A stretch of DNA of 17,595 nucleotides from an uncultured Lachnospiraceae bacterium (GCA_934351925.1 CAKRJT010000044.1:1-17595); one strand, 5' to 3'. Positions 7,214 to 15,083 are shown, counted from the first letter of the stretch. Translations and numbers: made by a program. Notes: generated by a model not told the origin, from the letters alone.

Positions 7214-8134
7214 ATGAAAAAGAATTTTATTAAAAAGGCAGCCACAGCATTGCTCCTTGTGAGCACACTTGCACTAAGTGCATGCGGAAAGAAAGCCTCT
7301 GAGCCTGTTAAGATTGGTGTTCCGGATGACGGAACGAACCAGTCGAGAGCTATCAAGCTTCTTGAGACGGCAGGACTTATCGAGGTAGACCCTGCGGCAG
7401 GTTACACACCGGAGCTTAAGGATGTTACTAAGTACATCTACAACATTGAGATTGTTCCTACAACAGCCAATACGCTTACATCTACACTCGGGGATTACGG
7501 TGCAAGCACAATCAACGGTACTTATGCAATTCCTTACGGACTTGTTCCTTCCAAGGATGCACTCATAATTGAGAAGCAGGACGAGAACGGCGACAACCCT
7601 TATGTCAACATTATTGTTGCAAGAACAGAGGATGCAGATAATGAAGTATATAAGACTATTGTCGATGCATTCCACACACAGACAGTTGCAGAGTTCCTCT
7701 TAGAGGCATACAAGGAAGCATATTTCCCTGCATTTGATTACAATGCTGACTATACAGTGGATGATAATTTTGTAAATGATATATTAAACTATAAGTCCTC
7801 AAAGGATGGAAAGACAGTTGTCAAGGTTGGCGTGTGCGGTTCATCCAATGACCACTGGCTTGCAGTACAGAAGGTGCTTGACGATGAGAATGCAGGCATC
7901 TACATTGAGCTTGTGACATTCGATGCATACAACCTTCCTAATGAGGCGCTCAACAACGGAGATATCGACCTCAATTCCTTCCAGCATAAGGCATATCTTA
8001 ACAGTGATATGACAGCGAACGGCTACAATCTCACGGTTATAGGTGATACGCTTATGGCTCCGTTGTCATTGTATTCCAATAAGGTTAACTCCCTTGATGC
8101 CCTGAAGAAGCTTGCAGGTCTGAAGGAGAATTAA
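7214..8134 (+). CDS. metQ: circularly permuted MetQ-type methionine-binding lipoprotein
   Basis: Substrate-binding lipoprotein of the MetNIQ importer, 306 residues. The signal peptide ends in the lipobox LSAC with Cys24 as the lipid anchor. The order of the mature part is unusual. Residues 32-174 correspond to the second half of ordinary MetQ: VPDDGTNQSRAIKLLETAGLI (usually IPNDPTN..GR..LLLQ..GLI), INGTYAIPYGL (100-110), NPYVNIIVAR (128-137) and the final FPAF. After a 25-residue linker, residues 202-300 correspond to the first half: VVKVGV, ELVTFDAYNLPNEALNNGD (232-250), the hallmark LNSFQHKAYL (253-262) and ending at NSLDALKKL. Expected pocket residues Arg45, Asn101, Asn132, Phe256 and His258 are kept. 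The frame is open throughout, with its own ribosome-binding site (GAGG, 7204-7207), so this is not a sequencing rearrangement of two pieces. It is probably functional with metN and metI. Confidence 0.93.
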   Translation: MKKNFIKKAATALLLVSTLALSACGKKASEPVKIGVPDDGTNQSRAIKLLETAGLIEVDPAAGYTPELKDVTKYIYNIEIVPTTANTLTSTLGDYGASTINGTYAIPYGLVPSKDALIIEKQDENGDNPYVNIIVARTEDADNEVYKTIVDAFHTQTVAEFLLEAYKEAYFPAFDYNADYTVDDNFVNDILNYKSSKDGKTVVKVGVCGSSNDHWLAVQKVLDDENAGIYIELVTFDAYNLPNEALNNGDIDLNSFQHKAYLNSDMTANGYNLTVIGDTLMAPLSLYSNKVNSLDALKKLAGLKEN

Positions 8135-8160
8135 GCTTTAAAATCAAAGCTTTGATAATA

Positions 8161-8201
8161 AGTCGGTGCGGTGGGCGAATGTTCACTGCACTGGCTGTTT
8201 T
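8161..8201 (+). terminator. probable terminator after metQ
   Basis: AGTCGGTGCGGTG (8161-8173) can pair along all 13 positions with CACTGCACTGGCT (8184-8196), three of them G-T, around a 10-base loop, followed by GTTTT. The T-run is short, so read-through into the amidohydrolase gene is possible. Confidence 0.55.
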
Positions 8202-8285
8202 AGGTTTACAACTAAAATCCGAAAGGCTCATTGTGCGGGCTGATAGGAAATTTAATAGGAAAATTAAAGCAGAGGAGAGAAAAGT

Positions 8286-9479
8286 ATGAATGAGCTTGAA
8301 AAAGGCATATACAATGCTGTTATGGCAGACCATCAGTATGTTGTGGATTTGAGAAGACATTTCCACATGAACCCTGAGACGGCAAAGGAGGAGTTCGGCA
8401 CCGCAAAGCGCATAGAGGAGGAGCTTGATAAGCTGGGAATAGAGCACAAGCGCGTCGGGGATACGGGCGTGTATGCTGAGATAAAGGGCGAGCTTACAGG
8501 GAATAAGACGATTGTGCTGAGGGCTGACATAGATGCACTTGATGTCGAGGAGGCACATGAATGTCCGTATAAGAGTACGATTCCGGGAAAAATGCATGCC
8601 TGCGGACATGACGCCCATGCCGCAGCACTTGTCGGAGCGGCGAGAATACTTTCTGCCAATAAGGATAAGTTCGGTGGAACGGTACGCCTTACCTTCCAGC
8701 AGGGTGAGGAAATCGGCTACGGTGCAAGGCTCTTTGTGGATGGCGGATATCTTGACGGGGCGGACAGAACCTTCGGAATACATGTAAGCTCAGCTTATGA
8801 TGTAGGAAAGGTTGTAGCTTCAATAGGACCAAACAATGCAAGTGTTGATTGGTTTAGGATATCCGTTCACGGCAAGTCTGCACATGTGTCGACACCTCAC
8901 CTTGGAGTGGATGCACTTTACATCGCAAGCCAGATAGTTGTAGCCATACAGGCACTCATAACAAGAAGAACCAATCCTCTTGAGAGTATTCTCATAGGTA
9001 TAGGCAGGCTTGATGCAGGAACCGCTTATAATGTTGTGGCTGAGGAAGCTGCGATGGAGGGAACAATCCGTGTATTCTCACCGGAGCTTAGAAAGGCGAC
9101 CAAGGAGAGAATAGAGCTTGTTGCTTCGTCTATAGCTGCGATGTACGGCGGAACGGTGTCTATAGAGTGGAAAGATTTCACATCACCGCTCATAAATGAC
9201 GAGAAATCCACGCTTGAGGTGAGAAAGGTTCTCACATCAGTATTTGGAAAGGAGAGCGTAGTTGAGAGCAGGACACCGTCGCTTGGCGGGGATGATTTTG
9301 CCGAATATATCCTAAAGGTTCCGGGCTGCTACGCATTCGTCGGTTCGAGAAACCCTGAGGTGCCTGAGACAGGTGTGGCACACCACAATTCGCATTTTGA
9401 TGTTGATGATGGAGCGCTCTCCGTTATGGTAAACCTTATGAGCAATTATGCGATAGAGTTCCTGAACGGTGAAGTTTAA
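8286..9479 (+). CDS. M20-family amidohydrolase (N-acyl amino acid / hippurate hydrolase-like)
   Basis: Cytosolic metal-dependent hydrolase of 397 residues that cleaves amide bonds, typically of N-acyl amino acids. Metal-site motifs of the M20D type are clear: HACGHDAH (104-111, Cys106 and His108), FQQGEEIG with Glu141-Glu142, GIHVSS (His166), and AHHNSHFD near the C terminus. RADIDAL (79-85) and a dimerisation-domain insert with HGKSAHVSTPHLGVDAL are also typical. AGGAGA (8273-8278) lies seven bases before the ATG. It directly follows metNIQ, so a role in freeing methionine or a sulfur amino acid from an imported N-acyl derivative is attractive, but a probable terminator intervenes and the substrate cannot be read from the sequence. 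Confidence 0.9.
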   Translation: MNELEKGIYNAVMADHQYVVDLRRHFHMNPETAKEEFGTAKRIEEELDKLGIEHKRVGDTGVYAEIKGELTGNKTIVLRADIDALDVEEAHECPYKSTIPGKMHACGHDAHAAALVGAARILSANKDKFGGTVRLTFQQGEEIGYGARLFVDGGYLDGADRTFGIHVSSAYDVGKVVASIGPNNASVDWFRISVHGKSAHVSTPHLGVDALYIASQIVVAIQALITRRTNPLESILIGIGRLDAGTAYNVVAEEAAMEGTIRVFSPELRKATKERIELVASSIAAMYGGTVSIEWKDFTSPLINDEKSTLEVRKVLTSVFGKESVVESRTPSLGGDDFAEYILKVPGCYAFVGSRNPEVPETGVAHHNSHFDVDDGALSVMVNLMSNYAIEFLNGEV

Positions 9480-9511
9480 TAAAAAAGGTTTAATAAAAAA
9501 ATAACTTTATA

Positions 9512-9559
9512 AAGACCTGCACTATGGTATATAATGATTTTATACATAGTGCAGGTCTT
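9512..9559. terminator. perfect 15-bp inverted repeat, possible terminator or operator
   Basis: AAGACCTGCACTATG (9512-9526) pairs perfectly with CATAGTGCAGGTCTT (9545-9559). Downstream on the + strand there is no clean T-run; on the - strand the stem is followed by T-rich sequence. The loop contains TATAAT (9530-9535), so the repeat might instead flank the -10 of a promoter for the gene at 9682, though the -35 is poor (TTTATA). Confidence 0.5.
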
Positions 9560-9681
9560 ATGTATTGTATTCTATAAGGTTATTGCGGAGCTTAATGTAG
9601 GACAGCCGGACATAGTGCGTTTTTATTGGTGGATTTGAGCTTTGCAATTATCCGTATATTATTAATGAAGAGGAGATTGCA

Positions 9682-10440
9682 ATGTCAAAAAAATATATTT
9701 CATGGAATGTAAATGGTCTTAGAGCATGCCTTGACAAGGGCTTTATGGATTTCTTTGATAAGGTGGATGCGGATGCGGTATGCCTTCAGGAGATTAAGCT
9801 GTCGGAGGGACAGCTTGCATGGGACAAGCCGGGCTATCACGCATACTGGAATTATGCTAAGAAGAAGGGCTATTCGGGAACAGCAGTTTTTTCAAAGGAG
9901 GAGCCTTTGAGTGTTTCCTACGATATGGGTATCGAGGAGCATGACAATGAAGGAAGGATAATTGCGCTCGAGTTTGAAGATTACTATCTTGTGACCGTGT
10001 ACACGCCTAACTCACAGAGAGGGCTTGAGAGGCTTGATTACAGAATGAAGTGGGAGGATGATTTCAGGGCATATCTTAATAAGCTTCGCGAAAATAAGCC
10101 TGTCATCGTGTGCGGTGACATGAATGTGGCGCACAAGGAGATTGATCTCAAAAATCCTAAGAGCAATCGCAAGAATGCGGGCTTTACTGATGAGGAGAGG
10201 GGCAAGCTGACGGAGCTTCTTGACAGCGGCTTTATCGATACCTTCAGATATTTTTACCCTGATGTGACGGACAGATATTCATGGTGGTCGTATATGTTCC
10301 ATGCGAGGGAGAACAATGCGGGGTGGCGTATTGACTATTTTCTTGTGTCTGACGAGCTTAAGGACAGGCTTGTGAGTGCGGATATCCACCATTCGGTGAT
10401 GGGTTCTGACCATTGCCCTGTAGAGCTTGTGATAGAATAA
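9682..10440 (+). CDS. xth: exonuclease III-family AP endonuclease
   Basis: Base-excision repair enzyme that nicks DNA 5' of abasic sites and trims 3' blocked ends. The 252 residues show the complete exonuclease III signature: SWNVNGLRA (7-15), LQEIK with metal ligand Glu37, YTPN (107-110), GDMNVAH (145-151, catalytic Asp146 and Asn148), GWRIDYFLVS, and the C-terminal MGSDHCPV with Asp243 and His244. AGGAG (9671-9675) lies six bases before ATG. It stands alone between the amidohydrolase and gpmI; the symbol exoA is also used for this family in Bacillus and relatives. No clear promoter was found in the 200 bases upstream beyond the TATAAT inside the inverted repeat. Confidence 0.95.
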   Translation: MSKKYISWNVNGLRACLDKGFMDFFDKVDADAVCLQEIKLSEGQLAWDKPGYHAYWNYAKKKGYSGTAVFSKEEPLSVSYDMGIEEHDNEGRIIALEFEDYYLVTVYTPNSQRGLERLDYRMKWEDDFRAYLNKLRENKPVIVCGDMNVAHKEIDLKNPKSNRKNAGFTDEERGKLTELLDSGFIDTFRYFYPDVTDRYSWWSYMFHARENNAGWRIDYFLVSDELKDRLVSADIHHSVMGSDHCPVELVIE

Positions 10441-10454
10441 AAGGGTGGTTACAG

Positions 10455-10553
10455 ATGGATACAGCTAATGGGAAAATAATCGGAATTGTCAACCTTGCTG
10501 CGGAAGCAGTCATGTTCGCTCTTCCTGTGGTACTTAATGGGATATATGCTTAG
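10455..10553 (+). CDS. candidate 32-residue hydrophobic membrane peptide
   Basis: Short open frame starting 14 bases after the exonuclease stop. The ATG is preceded by GGGTGGT (10443-10449), a fair ribosome-binding site. The peptide begins MDTANGKIIGIVNL and is strongly hydrophobic from about residue 8 to 31, containing VMFALPVVL, with one Glu in the middle, so it could span the membrane once. It ends at TAG just before the gpmI promoter. The family is not recognised. Chance remains possible for a frame this short; the ribosome-binding site, placement and hydrophobicity are the only support. Confidence 0.35.
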   Translation: MDTANGKIIGIVNLAAEAVMFALPVVLNGIYA

Positions 10554-10603
10554 CACATTCGGAAAAATAATAAGGTGTCTGCAGGAGAATATTGAGGCGG
10601 AAA

Positions 10604-10632
10604 TTGACATAATTTTCACAGTATGGTACAAT
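10604..10632 (+). promoter_or_regulatory. strong sigma-A promoter of gpmI
   Basis: A perfect -35 TTGACA (10604-10609), a 17-base spacer and -10 TACAAT (10627-10632) with an extended TGG just before it. Start is predicted near 10639, giving a leader of about 130 nt. Confidence 0.85.
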
Positions 10633-10650
10633 TCACACGGAAAAACATGA

Positions 10651-10735
10651 AAACAGCGTTTCTGCCTGTACTGTTACATGACAGTGGCAGGGAGAGTGTA
10701 GCAGCTGGTATGCTTAAGTTGTATGAGCGCTGTTT
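10651..10735 (+). promoter_or_regulatory. structured 5' leader of gpmI
   Basis: A closing stem AAACAGCG (10651-10658) pairs over distance with CGCTGTTT (10728-10735). Inside it, CTGCC (10662-10666) pairs with GGCAG (10686-10690) and, across a TGT bulge, ACTGT (10670-10674) pairs with ACAGT (10681-10685). A short AGCA/TGCT stem may complete a junction. The ribosome-binding site (10752-10757) lies outside the structure. No known riboswitch class is recognised. Confidence 0.4.
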
Positions 10736-10767
10736 ACAAGAATATAAATTTAAAGGAGATTATTAAA

Positions 10768-12309
10768 ATGAGAAAGAAACCTGTTGTACTTATGGTGCTT
10801 GACGGCTACGGACTTAGCGACCGTACAGAGGGCAATGCCATTGCTCTTGCAAACACACCTGTGATGGACAAGCTTATGAAGGAGTGCCCTTTTGTAAAGG
10901 GTAACGCTTCGGGTCTTGCAGTAGGACTTCCAGACGGACAGATGGGTAACTCTGAGGTTGGTCACATGAACATCGGTGCCGGACGTATCATATATCAGGA
11001 TTTGACAAGAATAACCAAGGCAATCGAGGACGGAGATTTCTTCGAGAATAAGGCGCTCCTTGCAGCTATGGATAACTGTAAGAAGAACAACTCAGACCTT
11101 CACCTCTGGGGACTTTTATCGGACGGCGGCGTTCACAGCCACATTTCACATGTGTACGGTATTCTCGAGCTTGCCAAGAAGTGCGGTGTTGAGAAGGTAT
11201 ACGTTCATGCATTCTTAGACGGACGTGACACACCACCTGCATCAGGTAAGGATTACGTTGCAAAGCTTGAGGAGAAGATGGCTGAAATCGGCGTAGGTAA
11301 GGTTGCATCACTTTCAGGACGTTACTATGCAATGGACAGAGATAACAACTGGGACAGAGTGAAGAAGGCTTACGATTCACTTGTTCTCGGTGAGGGTGTC
11401 AAGGCTGTAAGCGCAGTCAAGGCTATGGAGGATTCCTACGCTGAAGGTGTTACCGATGAGTTCGTAATCCCTACGGTAATCACGGACGAGGCAGGCAATC
11501 CTTTATCGGTTGTAAAGGAGAATGATTCCGTTATCTTCTTTAACTTCCGTCCTGACCGTGCAAGAGAGATGACAAGAGTGTTCTGCGACGATAAGTTCAC
11601 CGGCTTTGACAGAAAGTTCATACCTCTTACCTTTGTATGCTTTAAGGACTACGATGAGACAATCCCTAACAAGCTTATCGCATTCGAGAACGGCACGATC
11701 AAGAACACCTTCGGTGAGTATATTGCGAGCAAGGGACTCAAGCAGCTTAGACTTGCCGAGACAGAGAAGTATGCACATGTTACCTTCTTCTTTAACGGCG
11801 GGGTTGAAGAGCCGAATGTCGATGAGGCAAGACTTCTTGTAAACAGCCCTAAGGATGTAGCTACCTACGATCTTAAGCCGGAGATGAGCGCTCCTGAGGT
11901 TGGCATGGATCTCGTTGAAGCAATCAAGTCGGACAAGTACGATGTCATCATCATCAACTTTGCTAACCCTGACATGGTAGGACACACAGGTGTTATTCCG
12001 GCAGCAGTCAAGGCTGTAGAGAGAGTTGACCAGCTTGTGGGCGATGCAGTTCAGGCGGTTAAGGACGTCGACGGCGTTCTCTTTATCTGCGCTGACCACG
12101 GAAATGCAGAGAAGATGATTGACTATGAGACGGGCAAGCCTCATACAGCACACACAACCAACCCGGTTCCGTTTATCCTTGTGAACGCTGACCCTTCATA
12201 CAAGCTCAGAGAGGGTGGCTGCCTTGCTGATATCGCTCCTACACTTTTAGAGATTATGGAGCTTCCTCAGCCTGCCGAGATGACGGGAAAGTCCCTCATA
12301 GTAAAATAA
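10768..12309 (+). CDS. gpmI: 2,3-bisphosphoglycerate-independent phosphoglycerate mutase
   Basis: Glycolytic enzyme converting 3-phosphoglycerate to 2-phosphoglycerate through a phosphoserine intermediate and two Mn ions. The 513-residue length is standard. Visible motifs are LMVLDGYG (metal ligand Asp12), MGNSEVGHMNIGAGR with catalytic Ser62, DGRDTPP in the phosphatase-insert region, FNFRPDRAREMT, NFANPDMVGHTG, and ADHGNAE with late metal ligands followed by HTAHTTNPVP. An in-frame ATG at 10723 exists, but ATG 10768 has AAGGAG 10-15 bases before it and begins at the conserved MRKKPVVLMVLDG. It has its own strong promoter and is separated from pgk-tpiA, with which it is often clustered in Firmicutes. 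Confidence 0.97.
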   Translation: MRKKPVVLMVLDGYGLSDRTEGNAIALANTPVMDKLMKECPFVKGNASGLAVGLPDGQMGNSEVGHMNIGAGRIIYQDLTRITKAIEDGDFFENKALLAAMDNCKKNNSDLHLWGLLSDGGVHSHISHVYGILELAKKCGVEKVYVHAFLDGRDTPPASGKDYVAKLEEKMAEIGVGKVASLSGRYYAMDRDNNWDRVKKAYDSLVLGEGVKAVSAVKAMEDSYAEGVTDEFVIPTVITDEAGNPLSVVKENDSVIFFNFRPDRAREMTRVFCDDKFTGFDRKFIPLTFVCFKDYDETIPNKLIAFENGTIKNTFGEYIASKGLKQLRLAETEKYAHVTFFFNGGVEEPNVDEARLLVNSPKDVATYDLKPEMSAPEVGMDLVEAIKSDKYDVIIINFANPDMVGHTGVIPAAVKAVERVDQLVGDAVQAVKDVDGVLFICADHGNAEKMIDYETGKPHTAHTTNPVPFILVNADPSYKLREGGCLADIAPTLLEIMELPQPAEMTGKSLIVK

Positions 12310-12345
12310 CGGGCAGCAGGTCAGCTTAGGCGATTTTACTGGCTT

Positions 12346-12389
12346 AAAAAGACAAGTTATAAAAATAAAAAAGACAAGTTATAAAAATA
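12346..12389. repeat. 22-bp perfect tandem duplication
   Basis: Two adjacent identical 22-base units (12346-12367 and 12368-12389), each containing AAAAAGACAAGTTATAAAAA. They sit in the gpmI 3' region just before the terminator and probably arose by slippage. Confidence 0.8.
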
Positions 12390-12397
12390 ATACTTGA

Positions 12398-12443
12398 AAA
12401 AGAGTACCAACTATGCTAATATAGGTGAAGTTGGTGCTCTTTT
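12398..12443. terminator. terminator after gpmI, possibly bidirectional
   Basis: AAAAGAGTACCAACT (12398-12412) pairs with AGTTGGTGCTCTTTT (12429-12443), 15 pairs with one G-T, with A-rich sequence before and T residues after. Confidence 0.8.
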
Positions 12444-12499
12444 GCTTTGTATTGGCAGTTGAGTCACATATTGGTATATTTGCTTAGGAGGTGTGAACC

Positions 12500-12733
12500 A
12501 TGGCAGTTTTGAAGATAATATTAACAGTGATTTTTGTAATTGATTGTATAGCTTTATCAGCAATAGTGTTACTTCAGGAGGGTAAGAGCGCAGGACTTGG
12601 TGCGATAAGCGGCGCTGCTGAGACATACTGGGGCAGGAACAAGGGACGTTCAGTGGAAGGTAAGCTTGAGAAGTTTACTACCATCGCTGCAATAGCTTTC
12701 CTTGTAATTGCATTAGTACTTAATGTATTTTAA
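12500..12733 (+). CDS. secG: preprotein translocase subunit SecG
   Basis: Small accessory subunit of the SecYEG protein-export channel in the cytoplasmic membrane. The 77 residues form the two-helix SecG fold: helix one at about 3-25 ending in the conserved VLLQEGKSAGLG, a loop containing GAAETYWGRNKGRS, and helix two at about 58-77. AGGAGG (12486-12491) gives a strong start. Placement just before rnr-smpB-ssrA is the common arrangement in Firmicutes and supports the call. Confidence 0.95.
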   Translation: MAVLKIILTVIFVIDCIALSAIVLLQEGKSAGLGAISGAAETYWGRNKGRSVEGKLEKFTTIAAIAFLVIALVLNVF

Positions 12734-12739
12734 CTACTG

Positions 12740-12773
12740 ACACCCTTGCAGATAACACTGCGAGGGTGTTTTT
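12740..12773 (+). terminator. rho-independent terminator after secG
   Basis: ACACCCTTGCAG (12740-12751) pairs with CTGCGAGGGTGT (12758-12769), 12 pairs with one G-T, around loop ATAACA, then five T residues. Confidence 0.85.
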
Positions 12774-12805
12774 GCGTAAATGTGTAATTTTGTGAATGAG
12801 GCATG

Positions 12806-12891
12806 CTGCACGGCTTATCAGGTGCAGGAGGTTTAATTGATTTTTATTACGGAAGGTATTTAGTATATTGTGCAGCTGTGAGGCTTATCAG
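12806..12891. repeat. two copies of GGCTTATCAG upstream of rnr
   Basis: GGCTTATCAG occurs at 12812-12821 and again at 12882-12891. The first copy is the loop of a perfect hairpin CTGCAC/GTGCAG (12806-12811, 12822-12827). The pair lies between the secG terminator and the rnr promoter and could be a binding-site pair; function unknown. Confidence 0.35.
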
Positions 12892-12916
12892 ATACACGAT
12901 TGTTTAGTGAAACATC

Positions 12917-12925
12917 TGATATAAT
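12917..12925 (+). promoter_or_regulatory. candidate extended -10 promoter of rnr
   Basis: TGATATAAT (12917-12925) is a consensus extended -10. No good -35 is present at the expected distance. The start would be near 12932, about 25 nt before the rnr ATG. Confidence 0.45.
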
Positions 12926-12956
12926 TAAAGGTTTATTGTATAGAACGGAGGGGAAT

Positions 12957-15083
12957 ATGGACGAATTATTTGAGCAGAGAAAAAAGATGATAGTGGAGCT
13001 GGTTCATGATGAACTGTATGTTCCGATGAAGATAAAGGAGCTTGCAATTTTCTTAAATGTTGCGAAGGAGGACAGGCATGAGCTTGAGCGCGTGCTTGAT
13101 AGTCTTGTTTCGGAGGGAAAGCTGACCATCACGAAGAAGGGCAAGTACATGAAGCCTGACACGTCGCAGATAACAGGTGTGTTTGAAAGCCATCCCAACG
13201 GCTTCGGTTTCGTAACCATAGAGGGGGAGCCGGATGATGTGTTCATACCGGCAAAGTACACGGCAGGCGCGCTTCACCACGACAGGGTGCAGATAGTCAT
13301 AACCTGTGAGAAGTCACAGGGAAGAAGGCGTGAGGGAAGAGTCGTCAAGGTGTTAGAGCACGGGGCGGATCATCTTGTGGGTTACTATCAGAAGACGAAG
13401 AGCTACGGTTTTGTGAGACCTGATGACCAGCATTTTCTAAAGGATATATATATACCCGCCGGGTGTGATATGGGTGCGGTCAATGGACATAAGGTGGTTG
13501 TGAAGATAACCAATTACGGCGATGACACGCATAAGCCTGAGGGAAAGGTGATTGAGATTCTCGGACATGTCAATGATCCGGGAACAGACATAATGTCCAT
13601 TATCGCGGCATATGATATACCGGTGGAATTTCCGAAGGAGGTCATGGACAGTCTTTCGGCAATTCCGGACAGCGTGGATTCCAAGGCTGGTGCTGGCAGG
13701 GTTGATTTCCGTAATTTACAGACGGTCACAATCGACGGTGAGGACGCGAAGGATCTTGATGATGCCATAAGCATTTCAAAAAATAAGGATGGCTATACTC
13801 TTGGCGTGCATATCGCGGATGTCAGCAATTATGTGACCGAGAACTCGCCTCTTGACAAGGAGGCAAAAAGCAGGGGAACCAGCGTGTACCTTGTCGACAG
13901 GGTTATACCTATGCTCCCGCATAAGCTCTCTAACGGAATATGTTCACTCAACGAAGGAGTTGACAGGCTGGCGTTAAGCTGTGTGATGGATATTGATTTT
14001 AAGGGAAATATAGTCGGGCACAGAATATGTGAGTCAGTCATAAATGTTGACCGCCGCATGTCGTACACATCCGTGAAGAAGATTCTTGTCGATGACGACG
14101 CAGAGGAGAAGGAAAGGTATTCCGACCTTGTCGATATGTTTTTCCTTATGAAGGAGCTGTCTGAGCTTCTAAGGAGCAGAAGAGAGAACAGAGGCTCAAT
14201 AGACTTCGATTTTCCTGAGAGCAGGATTATTCTTGATAAAAATGGAAAACCTATAGATATCAAGCCTTATGAGCGCAATGTCGCCACAAGAATCATAGAG
14301 GACTTCATGCTTGCGGCAAATGAGACCGTGGCTGAGGATTTCTTCTGGCAGGAGCTTCCGTTCGTCTACAGGACGCATGATGACCCGGACCCGGAGAAAA
14401 TCAGAAGCCTTGCGACATTCATAAATAACTTCGGTTATTCAATCCGCATGGGTCAGGATTATGTCCACCCTAAGGAGCTGCAGAAGCTTCTTGCGTCCAT
14501 ACAGGATTCGCCTGAGGAGCCGCTCATATCAAGGCTCACGCTCAGAAGCATGAAGAGAGCGCAGTATTCGACGGAGTGCACCGGACATTTCGGACTATCC
14601 GCCAAGTATTACTGCCACTTCACATCGCCGATAAGAAGATATCCGGACCTCCAGATTCACAGGATTATTAAGGAGAATCTTCACGGTGGACTGACCGAAA
14701 GACGCATAGAGCATTATGAGCGTATTCTGCCTGAGGTTGCAAAGAATTCAAGCCTTATGGAGCGCAGAGCCGATGATGCGGAGCGTGACACCGATAAGCT
14801 CAAGAAGGTTGAGTACATGTCATCGCGTATCGGAAATATGTATGACGGAGTGATATCCGGAGTAACTGCCTACGGCTTCTATGTGGAGCTGCCTGATACC
14901 ATAGAGGGAATGGTTCACATAAATAGCTTGGAGGATGACTATTATATATTCGACGAGACACACTATGAGCTATATGGTGAGGTTACACATAAGACCTATA
15001 AGCTGGGGCAGCAGGTGACTGTTGAGGTAGTGGGAACGGATAAGCTTATGAGGACCATTGATTTTGAGGTTGTGCAGAAGTGA
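12957..15083 (+). CDS. rnr: ribonuclease R
   Basis: Processive 3'-to-5' exoribonuclease that degrades structured RNA and, with tmRNA-SmpB, non-stop messages. The 708 residues show the RNase R domain order: an N-terminal winged-helix region (about 1-65), two cold-shock-like OB domains (about 70-225, with SHPNGFGFVTIEGEPDDVFIP and KSYGFVRPDDQ), the RNB catalytic domain with the acidic cluster DGEDAKDLDDAIS (from residue 260), GTSVYLVDRVIPMLP and the late HFTSPIRRYPDL motif, then a C-terminal S1 domain (about 628-705). A TTG at 12900 would add 19 residues, but ATG 12957 has GGAGGGG (12947-12953). It lies upstream of smpB and ssrA, its functional partners. Confidence 0.96.
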   Translation: MDELFEQRKKMIVELVHDELYVPMKIKELAIFLNVAKEDRHELERVLDSLVSEGKLTITKKGKYMKPDTSQITGVFESHPNGFGFVTIEGEPDDVFIPAKYTAGALHHDRVQIVITCEKSQGRRREGRVVKVLEHGADHLVGYYQKTKSYGFVRPDDQHFLKDIYIPAGCDMGAVNGHKVVVKITNYGDDTHKPEGKVIEILGHVNDPGTDIMSIIAAYDIPVEFPKEVMDSLSAIPDSVDSKAGAGRVDFRNLQTVTIDGEDAKDLDDAISISKNKDGYTLGVHIADVSNYVTENSPLDKEAKSRGTSVYLVDRVIPMLPHKLSNGICSLNEGVDRLALSCVMDIDFKGNIVGHRICESVINVDRRMSYTSVKKILVDDDAEEKERYSDLVDMFFLMKELSELLRSRRENRGSIDFDFPESRIILDKNGKPIDIKPYERNVATRIIEDFMLAANETVAEDFFWQELPFVYRTHDDPDPEKIRSLATFINNFGYSIRMGQDYVHPKELQKLLASIQDSPEEPLISRLTLRSMKRAQYSTECTGHFGLSAKYYCHFTSPIRRYPDLQIHRIIKENLHGGLTERRIEHYERILPEVAKNSSLMERRADDAERDTDKLKKVEYMSSRIGNMYDGVISGVTAYGFYVELPDTIEGMVHINSLEDDYYIFDETHYELYGEVTHKTYKLGQQVTVEVVGTDKLMRTIDFEVVQK

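Noticed and set aside
12452..12480. Possible secG promoter TTGGCA-N17-TATATT
   Set aside because: The start would fall on the ribosome-binding site itself (12486-12491), leaving almost no leader, so it was not listed as a feature.
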